In this document: one piece after another, positions 53,150-62,557 of the stretch
Layout of the letters: every line of letters begins with the position of its first letter
Numbering within the stretch: the first letter of the stretch is position 1
NCBI GenBank assembly: GCA_963575745.1
Contig: CAUYUJ010001751.1
Location: 27,501-91,500, forward strand
DNA length: 64,000 bases
From: Prorocentrum cordatum
Lineage: Eukaryota; Sar; Dinophyceae; Prorocentrales; Prorocentraceae
Reading direction: 5' to 3'
Position numbers and translations under genes: made by a program
Notes under the pieces: model-generated
Database searches by the model: none
Told to the model about the DNA's origin: nothing
Seen by the model: the letters and a program-made list of their open reading frames with translations, nothing else

Positions 53150-55795
53150 CCCCATAGGGAGCTCTCCCGAAACCCTCCAATGGCGGTGCCCACGTGCGTC
53201 CCCGCCACTCATACCGGCACACCCGTCACACGTTTCGTAGCCCGGTCGGGAGCTCCACCGAAAGCTCCCGTGGCGGTGCCCACATGCGTCCCTGCCGCCC
53301 ATGTCGACACACCCCTGACACGCTTCGTGGCCCAGTAGGGGACTCCACCGAAGGCCCCAATGGCGGTGCCCACATGCGTCCCCACCACTCATGTCCGCGC
53401 ACCCCTCACATGCTTCGTGGTCCCATAGGGAGCTCCACCGAAGGCCACAGTGGCGGTGCCCGTATGCGTCCTCGCAAACAATTTCGGCACACCCCTCACA
53501 CGCTTCGTGGCACAATAGGGAGCGCCACTGGCCACAGAAGGCCCCCGTGGCGTTGCCCACATGCAACCCCGCCACCCATTTCGGCACACCTCTGACACCC
53601 TTCGTGGCCCCATAGGGAGCTCCATGGAAAGCCCCAGTGGCGGTGCTCACATGCGTCCCCGTCACCCATTTCGGCACACCCCTCACGCGTTTCGTGGCCC
53701 CATCGGGAGCCCCACCGAAGGCCCCGGTGGAAGTGCCCACATGCGTTCCCGCGACCCGTGGCGGCACACCCCTCACACGCTTCGTGGCCCCAACAGGGGG
53801 CTCCACCGAAGGCCACAGTGGCGGTGGCCACATGCGCCCCCGCCGCCCATTTCGGCCCCACAGGGAGCTCCAGCGAAGGCCCCGGTGGCGGTGCCCACAT
53901 GCGTCCCCGACACGAAGTTCGGCACACCCCTCACATGCTTCGTGGCACCATACGTAGGGAGCTCCACCGAAGGCCCCCGTGGCGTTGCCCACATGCGTCC
54001 CCGCCAACAATTTCGGCATACCCCTGACAGCATTCGTGGCCCCATAAAAAAAACATAAATAAAATAAAAAATAAATAAAAAAGAAAAAATAAATAAAAAG
54101 TGGGGAGGTAAGATAAAAATTAAATAAAGAATATAAAAAGAAAAAAAGTAATAAAAAAAAAAAAAAAAGAATATTAGGAGAAGAAAAATATATAGAAATG
54201 AAAAAGAGAAAAGTAGAAAACGAAAAAAAAAAAAAAAAAGAAGTAATTAAAAAGATAAAAAAATATTAAAAAAACAATAAAATAAATAAAAAAAGAATTA
54301 AAAATAATAAGAATAATAACAAAGAAAAAAAAAAAATAAAAAAATAAAAAAAAAAAATATAAAAAAGAAACCATAAATATAAAATATAAAATGTAAATAA
54401 AAGGGAGCTCCACCGAAGGCCCCGTGGGCGGTGGCCCACATGCCGCCCCCCCGCCACCCATGTCGGCACACCCCTCACATGTTTCGTGGCTCCATAGGGA
54501 GCGCCACCGAAAGCCCAAGTGGCGGTGCCCACATCCGTCCCCGCCACCCATGTCGGCACAAATCTCACACCTTTCGTGGCCCCATAGGGAGCTCCAGCGA
54601 AGGCCCCAATGAAGATGCACGTATGCGTCCCCCACACCCATCTTGGCACACCCCTCACACGCTTGGTGGCCCAATACAGAGCTCCATCGAAGGCCCCGGT
54701 GGAAGTGCCCACATGCGTTCCCGCGACCCGTGGCGGCACACCCTTCACACGCTTCGTGGCTACAACAGGGGGCTCCACCGAAGGCCGCAGTGGCGGTGCC
54801 CACATGCGCCCCCGCCGCCCATTTCGGCACACACCCCACACGCTTCGTGGCCCCATAGGGAGCTCCACCGAAGGCCCCAATGGCGGTACCCACATGCGAC
54901 CCCGCCACCCATTTCGGCACACCCCTGACACCCTTCGTGGCCCCATAGGGAGCTCCACCGAAGGCCCCAGCGGCGGTGCTCACATGCGTCCCCGCCACCC
55001 ATGTCGGCACACCCCTCACGCGTTTCGTGGCCCCATGGGGAGCTCCACGGAAAACTCCACGACACGACACAAATTTCGGCACAACCCTCACACGCTTCGT
55101 GGCCCCATACGGAGCCCCACCGAAGGCCCCAATGGCGGTGCCCACATGCGTCCCCGCCACCCATGTCGGCACACCCCTCACACGCTTCGCGGCACCGTAG
55201 GGAGCTCCACCGACGGCCGCAGTGGCGGTGCCCACATGCGCCCCCGCTATCAATTTCGATAACCCCCTCACACGCTTCGTGGCCCCAGAGGAGGTTCCAC
55301 CGAAGGCGCCCGAATGCCCCAGTGGCGGTGGCCACATGCGTCCGCACAACTCCTGTTCGGCACACTCCTCACGCGTGTCGTGGCCCCAGAAAAGGAGCTC
55401 CATGGAAGGCCCCAGTGGCGGTGCCCACATGCGTCCCCGACACGAATTTCGACACACCCCTCACACGCTTCGTGGCCCCAGAGGGAGGTCTTCCGAAGAC
55501 GATACTCACAACTGTCCTCCTCGCCAATCATCAATTCCGGGACGCCCCTCACTAGGATCGCGGCCCCATAAGGAGCCTCACCGAAGGCCCCAATGGCTGC
55601 GTCCACATGCGTCCCAGGCGCCCATTCTGGCACACCCCTCACGAGGAGCGTGGCCCCATAGGGAGCCCCACCGAAGGCCCCAAAGGCTGCGTCCACATGC
55701 GTCCCCGCCACCCATTCCGGCACACCCCTCACGAGGATCGTGGCCCCACAGGTAGCCCCACCGAAGGCCCCAGTGGCTGCGTCCACGTCCCGCCC
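53150..55795. repeat. 90-bp satellite, about 25 units
   Basis: Consensus blocks GGAGCTCCACCGAAGGCCCC, GGCGGTGCCCACATGCGTCC and CACGCTTCGTGGCCCCATAG recur every 90 bp (for example 53343, 53433, 53523). Units differ at about 10-20% of positions, and some are shortened (for example near 55060). Ninety is a multiple of three, so four of six frames are open per unit, and none is clearly conserved at the protein level. Units near the right end are a distinct subtype (GGCTGCGTCCACATGCG, CACGAGGATCGTGGCCCC). Confidence 0.93.
54046..54405. other. 360-bp AT-rich block inside the 90-bp satellite
   Basis: Consists of A/T with some G (AAATAAATAAAA-type) and no C-rich stretch. It splits one satellite unit exactly within CCCATA|GGGAGCTCC: the left flank ends GGCCCCATA and the right flank resumes GGGAGCTCCACC. 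No ORF or terminal repeat. Confidence 0.85.
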
Positions 55796-55915
55796 TGTCG
55801 AGTTCAAATAAGAGGCTCAGTGGGCTCGAATCGTTCGCCCTTATCGCTAATGATTACCTTCTCCTGGACTCGAATCTCTTGGGCTGGGGCAAGAAAATCT
55901 TGGGAAGAAGAGCCG

Positions 55916-56222
55916 TCATAAACATTTCACAGGCCGACGAATCCGTAGAACATCAAGCACATCCACCCCGAGAAATTTGGCGGCTTCTAAGACTCGTTCC
56001 CTATCGACTGGAGCTTCGCCTTTCAGGCTAAGTTGATTACAGACCTTGGTAGCGCATCGTGAGAATAATGCGCAGCTGCTGGCTGCTATGTGTTGGGCGC
56101 CTTCCAACTGAACTGCAAAATACGGTCGAGCACGGAAAGCTGGTTCGCAGTGGAAGCTACGAGTACACAGGAAAACCCTGGGCTCTGAAAGCTCTGAATG
56201 ACCTCTGAACGATGGAACACGT
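55916..56222 (-). CDS. Exon-like hypothetical ORF
   Basis: The minus-strand frame is open from a TGA near 56225 to TAA/TGA at 55916. It encodes protein-like sequence (FHCEPAFRARPYFAVQLEGA, QHIAASSCALFSRCATKVCN, then DRERVLEAAKFLGVDVLDVL). It could be the last exon, or the end of a processed copy, of a gene whose 5' part lies toward the SL relict at 57203. An ATG-initiated version is 63 codons from 56107. Function unknown. Confidence 0.4.
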
Positions 56223-57181
56223 CAAACGGGGACCTAAGGTTCTTCATAAGTTAGCTGGTGCCCCGCTAGGAGTTCTTGATGACGAGGTACGAGCAGACTT
56301 TATCTAGCTGAAGTTTGCACCTACTCGGAATCGATCGTGGGAGGGCATGTTGGGTGGAAACTATGTCTACGAAATTCAGGAATAAGGAGGCTACGGAGGC
56401 GAAGTTGGGGGAGCTGGAGGTGAAGAAGGCGTTCCTGAGGCACCAGCGGGCCCCCCTGAGAACCCTCCTGCTCCTGTCTGGGTTCGTGAAGAACTGCTTG
56501 GGTTTGTGATCGTACTGCATGGAATGCGCACATGAGATTTGCGAATGGAGGCACTCTTGAACACAGGGCTTTCGGTAATGTCTTCGCGTTTACCATTCAG
56601 TGCACCTGGTGCATGACCGCTTTCTCGAATAGGCAATAGGCCCGCTGCATGTCAGCACGTTCGCAGGCTGGTTCTCTCTCACCAGTGCCCAGCGGATCAG
56701 GAGCATGTTATCGATCCAATTAATTATCCAGCCCGGAACTTTGTGTCCTGCTTCTGGCCGTGATCATGATAGTTTAGAGGCTCTTCACGTTCACATTCGC
56801 CTCACTAGGTCGGTCTGATCTGCGACTGTGGCGAATGAGACTATCCGAGCGCTCCGGGTCCATGCGGCCGCGGCTGCGGCTGTTGGATCTATCCGATGAG
56901 GCAAAGTGCGAGCTGTCACGGTGGTATTTTATCTTTGCGGACCACACTGAGTGATCCACGATCACGACAGGCCTCTTCGCTCAACCCCTTGTTGATTCCG
57001 CGACTCCCCATGCCTGAACTGTCACACTCAGGAGGATGCAAAATGCCAGAATGCGGTAGGCGGACCTTTGCGGCCCCAGAAGCTGGTACGATGCAAGTGC
57101 GATGACTACCCTCGAGAAAGGACGCTCGGGCCACCCCTTGGCAGCGTCCAAGTTCGAAGCGTCAGGGACACACGTTTCGAA
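56223..57181 (-). other. Unassigned DNA between exon-like ORF and SL relict
   Basis: Several short frames exist. One on the plus strand (56357-56509; STKFRNKEATEAKLGELEVK) and one on the minus strand (56965-56774; Ser/Arg-rich, DRSNSRSRGRMD) look weakly protein-like. Neither can be confirmed. Codon usage is less GC-rich than in the retroelements. Confidence 0.3.
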
Positions 57182-57203
57182 CTTGAGCCAAATTGCCTAC
57201 GGA
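57182..57203 (-). other. Relict spliced leader, isolated
   Basis: The minus strand reads TCCGTAGGCAATTTGGCTCA-AG, 20 of 22 positions of the dinoflagellate SL. A (GGA)n tract (57212-57252) lies immediately upstream. It marks the 5' end of a retroposed mRNA extending leftward. Confidence 0.82.
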
Positions 57204-57621
57204 ATGGCAGCTGGAGGAGGAGGAGGAGGAGGAGGACGAGGAGGACGAGGAGGAGGCCTCCATTGCGAGGGGACCAGCGTCTTGCCTACCCTCGATGTGT
57301 GATGCCGTGGGACTGGCGTTCCCGTCCAGCCAAAAGGCGGCGGTGGGCAAGACTGCAGCACACCTCTGCCTCCCATTCCCCCATCGCCCCTGTTCGACTC
57401 GACCTACGGTGCTAGACCAACAGTAGCATCCCTTACGCGACTAATCACGTTTGCAAACAAAAGTCGCGATCACGAGAGGAGGAAGGACGGAAGATGCGGA
57501 AAGGAGCAAGATGAGAAAGAGGCGGAAGGGGGAGGAGAGGATGAACAACAAACGGAAGGCAACAAAGAAACATAACGGGGCAGGAGCAGGTGCGTGAGCA
57601 GGAGCAGCAGCAGAGCCTTCA
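57204..57621. other. (GGA)n tract and purine-rich spacer
   Basis: GGA triplets (57212-57252), then unassigned sequence becoming AG-rich near 57470-57560. No gene seen. Confidence 0.45.
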
Positions 57622-57790
57622 TCAGGACCCGAGGTCCTCAAGATAGTCGAGCTGCTCGTCGTCGACCAGGCCACTGGCGGGCGCGTTTGGGGCACGGGCC
57701 AGTGCTGTGGTGGCGCTCTGTGTTGGGGTGTCCACTTCTCTCCACTCTTCCTTATCCTCCTTCTCCTCCTCCTCATCATCCCATCATCAT
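57622..57790 (-). CDS. Exon-like acidic C-terminal fragment
   Basis: A minus-strand frame ends in TGA at 57624-57622 and encodes EEWREVDTPTQSATTALARA then PNAPASGLVDDEQLDYLEDL-GS, preceded by acidic residues from a GAG/GAT repeat. It is open for about 55 codons with no ATG. The sequence looks like an acidic C-terminus of a real protein, possibly a terminal exon. Not recognised. Confidence 0.35.
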
Positions 57791-57885
57791 TATATCATCA
57801 TCAGCAGCAGAATCATCATCAATATCATCATCACCATCGTCATCAGCATCAGCATCATCAGCATCATAATATTCCTGCCCATCAC

Positions 57886-57954
<69 letters not shown>

Positions 57955-57960
57955 AACCAG

Positions 57961-57997
<37 letters not shown>

Positions 57998-58075
57998 GTC
58001 ATCATCATCATCATCATCAGCATCATCAATATCACCATCGTCATAGTCATACTAGTATTCCTCATTATTATCGCG
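57765..58075. repeat. (ATC)n microsatellite
   Basis: CAT/ATC triplets with interruptions. The Met- or Ile-rich open frames are by-products. Confidence 0.95.
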
Positions 58076-58384
58076 GTACTAACCCATCCACATCGTCACC
58101 AAAAGCAGCGTCAGCACACCATCATTATCATCACTGTCATCGTCGTCTGCATCATCTCTCTCTTTTTCCTTCTGCTCCATCCTCATTCCCGGGAGGACGT
58201 AAGGGAGGGCGAGGGACAGTGGCGGGCATCGTGAGTGGACCAGGAAAGGGGGAGGTGGAGGGACCAGGGAGGAGGTGAGGGGCCCATCCAGCATTCCATT
58301 CCAATATTTATTTATCGCGCCCAGTCGGGGTCAAGGCTTGCGTGGGATTGCAGAACAGGCGCGAGAGGGCCATAATATGACGTA
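58076..58384. other. No gene recognised
   Basis: Short unassigned stretch, partly AG-rich around 58195-58280. Confidence 0.4.
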
Positions 58385-58490
58385 GGCAGCTATACAAGCA
58401 GCACTGTCGCGCGCGAAGAAGCCATTGATAATCTCGCGACCGCATGCCAACAACACTTAAGAATACCAATTTCAAGTTGATCGGCGCCGG
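58385..58490 (-). pseudogene. LINE 3'-end remnant
   Basis: The plus-strand words GAAGCCATTGATAATCTCGC and GACCGCATGCCAACAACACTT align with GTCTGCCATTGAGAATCTGG and CGACGCTGCACCACATACACTT at the end of the LINE at 19.8 kb. The encoded INGFFARDS corresponds to LNGRLPWPKS. It is a severely 5'-truncated copy of the same or a close family. Confidence 0.55.
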
Positions 58491-58791
58491 CGTAAATGTG
58501 CAAAGTCATCCAGCGCAGTGAAATACGGTATTTAAATCGCTCTCTTCTTGAATGTTCGGGGGGGCGCCCTCTTGAGGGACGAATCCTGCAGCGCTCAAGT
58601 GGGGCAGGCAGGGGTAGCGAATTGAGCGACCATGCTTCGAGGAGAGACCCCTGAGGCGGGGCCAAAACCAGTTGCCTGCAGCAAATGTTGATGTACCCAC
58701 CCCCTCTCCATCAGGTACGGGCCCTGCGTGCAACCTACCTGGGGCAACTGAGCCCTACATGTGGAGGATATGGAGGACAGGAACCGTCCTA

Positions 58792-58965
58792 CGTCAAAAC
58801 AACGCCAGCCGCCAACGACGACGACGACGACATCGACGTCGTCGTCGACGGCTGGCGTTGTTTTGACGTCGAGTCGTCGTCGTCGTCGTCGAGTCGTCGT
58901 CGTCGTCGTCGTCGTGGTCGTCGTCGTCGTGGTCGTGGTCGTGGTCGTCGTCGTCGTCGCCAGGG
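58792..58965. repeat. Strong hairpin followed by (TCG)n
   Basis: 58792-58868: CGTCAAAACAACGCCAGCC on the left and GGCTGGCGTTGTTTTGACG on the right are perfect inverted repeats. They enclose GAC and GTC triplets that also pair, so almost the whole 77 bp folds on itself. A (TCG)n/(TGG)n tract follows to about 58965. Confidence 0.9.
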
Positions 58966-59061
58966 CAGGGCGGGACACCCAGGCCCCGATCGGTGGTGCA
59001 TGGGCGGTTCGAGGGTCAGTAGTTACCGCCCCCCTGTGGTCACAATCGGGCCTAGGACATA

Positions 59062-59405
59062 AACATCTCCTTCAAGAGCATGGGACCCTGCGCCGCCCCA
59101 AACTGAAGTACATTCAAGGGTGCCCTCCTCCAGATGCACAGGAACATCCAACAACCACGAAGAACACTAAGAATCCTCCCCGAACCCACCTTGATCTTCT
59201 ACCTCGGGCCGACCGTCCCCCCCCTGAGCCAGACCGCCCCCCTGTGAGCGCCCATACAGTCGGCCCCGATGAACTGACACAATCAGCCTCCGACCTGACT
59301 GGGGCTTTCACCAGCATTCTGAAGGGAGTCCAGCTGCAGCGGCGGAAAACCTCACGGAGGCCCTACGAGATCCGGAACAATCCCAAACCTCGATTCGATC
59401 CTTGA
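59062..59405 (+). CDS. Hypothetical Pro-rich ORF
   Basis: The C-terminal part of a frame open from 58761 looks protein-like (LKYIQGCPPPDAQEH, VGPDELTQSASDLTGAFTSI, LKGVQLQRRKTSRRPYEIRN) and ends at TGA 59403-59405. The N-terminal part is only triplet repeat, so I begin the call after it; no ATG is credible. Possibly an exon or a gag-like remnant. Confidence 0.3.
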
Positions 59406-59791
59406 ATCTCAAGCCTCGAACCTCCCCATAGATCCGATGTGTCGTTTCTTCGCTAAGGGATCCGGGTGTGAATTGCACTCCGTACAATGTGTTTTCAGAT
59501 GTGTTTCTGACTAACATGTTAGAGCAAGCACCCTCCCCCCTCAGCAGCGCGGCAGCATGTGTAACGCAGGTAAGCAGGATGCACTGTGCCGTTTGAGCTC
59601 GAGAGGCCTCTCGACTGACCAGAAACACTATCTTCACCCTTCCCGCACGCAGAGCGATTGTGAACCAGGGTGCTCGAGGAGAAGTTGGCAGGTTTCGGAC
59701 TTCGATTCGGATACGATTGGAGATTTAGAGTGCTTCGACCGATTCACATTGGTAACTGGAGCGATCTATTCACGGACCACAGTTATCACCC
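59406..59791. other. Leader upstream of the copia-type ORF
   Basis: About 390 bp without a clear ORF, with lower GC than its surroundings. It would hold the 5' LTR end and primer-binding site of the element that follows. I cannot define an LTR because the 3' LTR is outside the window. Confidence 0.35.
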
Positions 59792-62557
59792 ATGGGACAG
59801 CCTGGCGGGGGACGCGGCGCAGCAGGACGAGATGACGGACAGCCGCCAACGAGTTTCATCGGTAGAGCCCCAGAGCTTGACGGCTCGATCGAAGGCTACA
59901 GGACGTTCAGAAAGAAGGTGGAGATCTTCGCAGCGAGAGCTCGCGGACGCGAGCACGAGAAAGGAGTAGGGCTCGAGATAATGCAAGGCCTGTGCGGCCG
60001 AGCGTGGGAGGTGGTCGAGGATATCGAGATCGGCGAGATCGAGAAGGAGAAAGGTTGGCAGACCATCATCCAAGCGCTCGACAGGGCATACAAGTATGAT
60101 CAGATCACGGAACTCCCGACGGATTTTGAGAATTTCTTCTTCAAGGCAGCCCGCAAGCCCAAGGAGACTCTGATTGATTACTTGACGAGGTTTCGGACAT
60201 CAGAGCGGAAAGTGCGAGCACACGACGTGACATTACCAGACAAGGTGCTCGGCTGGTTTCTACTACGGAGGGCCGGGCTCGACAAAGAAGGCAAGCAGCT
60301 CATCATGAACCAGGTCGGCGACAACCTCTCACTGGATAAGGTCGAGGGCAAAATGAAGAAAACGTTCGGCCTAGACTCGATGCCAAGCAATCGAGCCAGT
60401 TCTGGAGCGGCAGCCTACCACCTGGACGACTACGAGGAGTTCGACGAGCAAGACGACGTCTACTACGGAGGCGACGACGAGGAGCACTACTACGATGACT
60501 ACGGCGAATACCACCAAGAGATGGGCCCCAGCTTCGACTCGGAAGCGGCCTACTACAGCGAGACAGTGACGAACAACCCCCCCATGCCAGACCAGGCGTA
60601 CGACGTAGACCAATACGTTGACATCATGGCAGCATACACCGACGCGAGACAGAAGATGAACGACATGAGGTTGGCCAGAGGTTTCTACCCTGTCGTAGCG
60701 ATGGGACCGCCACCGACGAGGAGCACGGCAGCCATCATACCCTCACGAGCTTCTGCCGCTGGCAGAGGTCGAGGTGCGGCGCGAGGCGCGTCCCGAGGGA
60801 GAGCTACGGGAAGAGGTTCGACGGCTTCGAAAGGACGCGGCAAGACAAACTTTGCCAGCAGCTACGGCAAGGGTGCAGCAGGACGTGGGCCACCTCACCC
60901 ACCACCGAGAGCGACAGAAGAGACGATATGCCTACGATGCGGTGCTCGAGGTCACTTCGCCAAGGACTGCCCCCACGCGAGCAGGAAGAGGCAGAACGTC
61001 GGCGACGATTCCGCAGAGGCGCGGATGGTCACTGACGAGGCGGAGGACGTGTACAACTCGACCGAGCTCAACCCGTCGGAGGCGATGCACGATAGTGGGG
61101 CGACCAGCGTTATTGTGGGACACGAGACGCTCAAAGGATATTGCAAGCAGCTGGCCGCCAAAAGATTTCCAGTCAGCAAGATGAAATTTCTCCCGCGCCC
61201 CAAGAACTTCAGGTACGGCAACGACTCGACCGGCGAGGCGACGGCGCGTGCAGTTGTTCCGTCTTTCCCTGGAGGCAAGTTTGTGGATATTCTCACGTAT
61301 GTGATTCCTGGCAACACACCATTTATGTTTGCCAGGCCAGTGATGGAGGAGCCCAGGATGGTCGTGGATTTCAAGAATAAGAGGGCATGCTGGGATGGTG
61401 ACGGCAAGTGGATTCAGCTGCGCAAGCAACCCAGTCGCGGCCACTTCATCATCGACATGCTGGAGAGTTTCGATACGTGTATGAAGGACCGCGCTGACCA
61501 GACCCTACTGCCTCACAATATGTTGGGCCACGTGCGCGCGCAGCACCCGATCAGTCCCTACACGTTTCTTGGAGACGAGGTGCTGGCGTATGAGGAGTCA
61601 GTGGACTTCATCGGCACGATGGTCGAGATAGACAACATGGTCGACGCGACAGAGGAGAACAACTACATCACCAAGGAACCCAACCTGACGCAACTGCGCA
61701 AGTGCCAGGAGTCCGTAGACACGGCCGCCAAGGAGCTGAAGCAGGACCTGAGCAGGGTGAAGGACATCCAGAAGGCCAAGCGCAAGATATGGGAGGTCTA
61801 CGGTGGCACCTCGGAGCTGACAAAGGAGCTGAGAAGGCGCGGACATCAGGCAAGGACGTTCGGGATGCACAACGGCTGGGATTTCAGTAAGATTGCTACG
61901 CAGAGGAAGTTTCTCGACCTGGTCGACGAGGAGCAGCCGGACGACATCTGGATGAGTCCCGAGTGCAAGCTCTGGACGCTGATGCAGGAGCGAGGCTGCA
62001 AGACGGACGAGGACAAGCAGCAGTTGCAGCAGCGGCGCTCGGACAACCATCAGACGCACCTGATGTTCTGCAAGAAGATCTACCTCAAGCAGTGGCAGGC
62101 TGGACGAGACGCACACTTGGAGCAACCCTCTGCGGCGCGAAGTTGGAGGACGAAAGCGTTATACGAGTTGCCTGGTCACCACGTGCTTTTCGACCAGTGT
62201 GTGACAGGATTGGAGATTCCAGGAGAAGGCTTGGCTCGCAAAAGGACTGGAGTTCGCACAACACGACGAGGACTGGCAGAGGGACTCTACGAGTACCAGT
62301 GCGACAAGCAGCACGAGCACGTCCACCTGGAAGGCAAGATTCCATGCACCAACCTGCACCGCACGAGTTTCGCCGAGAACTACGGGACCCTGCTGGCCAA
62401 GATCCTCAGCTATCTGCTTGAGCAGCCCCCCCCTCAGGACTCGGATATCCTAGTGCTGGGTCTCGAGGAAGGCGAGGATGCGGTGGGGCATTCTACCACA
62501 CGACGGTGGACAGCAGCAGCAACGACCCGAGGGAGACGTACCAGAACCGGCTGCTGA
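59792..62557 (+). CDS. Copia Gag-protease polyprotein with a C5-methyltransferase-like region
   Basis: 921 codons. Residues 1-190: Gag-like helical region (FRKKVEIFAARARG, LIDYLTRFRTSERKVRAHDV). 200-300: acidic Tyr-rich linker. 315-370: RG-rich (GRGRGAARGASRGR), RNA-binding. About 380-393: CCHC knuckle CLRCGARGHFAKDC. About 431-440: protease active site HDSGATSVIVG. About 660-860: methyltransferase-like segment, with WEVYGGTSELTKELRRRG (SAM-binding-loop-like), DIWMSPECKLW (PC-loop-like), HLEQPSAARSW (ENV-loop-like), then VLFDQCVTGLE and CDKQHEHVHLEG. The frame leaves the real coding path near 62475, and its last ~25 codons are out of frame. The Gag would form particles, and the protease would cut the polyprotein. 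Confidence 0.85.
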   Translation: MGQPGGGRGAAGRDDGQPPTSFIGRAPELDGSIEGYRTFRKKVEIFAARARGREHEKGVGLEIMQGLCGRAWEVVEDIEIGEIEKEKGWQTIIQALDRAYKYDQITELPTDFENFFFKAARKPKETLIDYLTRFRTSERKVRAHDVTLPDKVLGWFLLRRAGLDKEGKQLIMNQVGDNLSLDKVEGKMKKTFGLDSMPSNRASSGAAAYHLDDYEEFDEQDDVYYGGDDEEHYYDDYGEYHQEMGPSFDSEAAYYSETVTNNPPMPDQAYDVDQYVDIMAAYTDARQKMNDMRLARGFYPVVAMGPPPTRSTAAIIPSRASAAGRGRGAARGASRGRATGRGSTASKGRGKTNFASSYGKGAAGRGPPHPPPRATEETICLRCGARGHFAKDCPHASRKRQNVGDDSAEARMVTDEAEDVYNSTELNPSEAMHDSGATSVIVGHETLKGYCKQLAAKRFPVSKMKFLPRPKNFRYGNDSTGEATARAVVPSFPGGKFVDILTYVIPGNTPFMFARPVMEEPRMVVDFKNKRACWDGDGKWIQLRKQPSRGHFIIDMLESFDTCMKDRADQTLLPHNMLGHVRAQHPISPYTFLGDEVLAYEESVDFIGTMVEIDNMVDATEENNYITKEPNLTQLRKCQESVDTAAKELKQDLSRVKDIQKAKRKIWEVYGGTSELTKELRRRGHQARTFGMHNGWDFSKIATQRKFLDLVDEEQPDDIWMSPECKLWTLMQERGCKTDEDKQQLQQRRSDNHQTHLMFCKKIYLKQWQAGRDAHLEQPSAARSWRTKALYELPGHHVLFDQCVTGLEIPGEGLARKRTGVRTTRRGLAEGLYEYQCDKQHEHVHLEGKIPCTNLHRTSFAENYGTLLAKILSYLLEQPPPQDSDILVLGLEEGEDAVGHSTTRRWTAAATTRGRRTRTGC

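Noticed and set aside
53144-55457. Repeat protein from the 90-bp array
   Set aside because: Four frames are open per unit and none stays continuous through the array; indels and an AT-rich block break them.
53150-55795. CRISPR array
   Set aside because: The whole 90-bp unit is conserved, without unique spacers, and there are no cas genes; the DNA is eukaryotic.
55800-55860. Possible tRNA (GTTCAAATA, GGCTCGAATCG)
   Set aside because: No acceptor stem or cloverleaf could be drawn around it.
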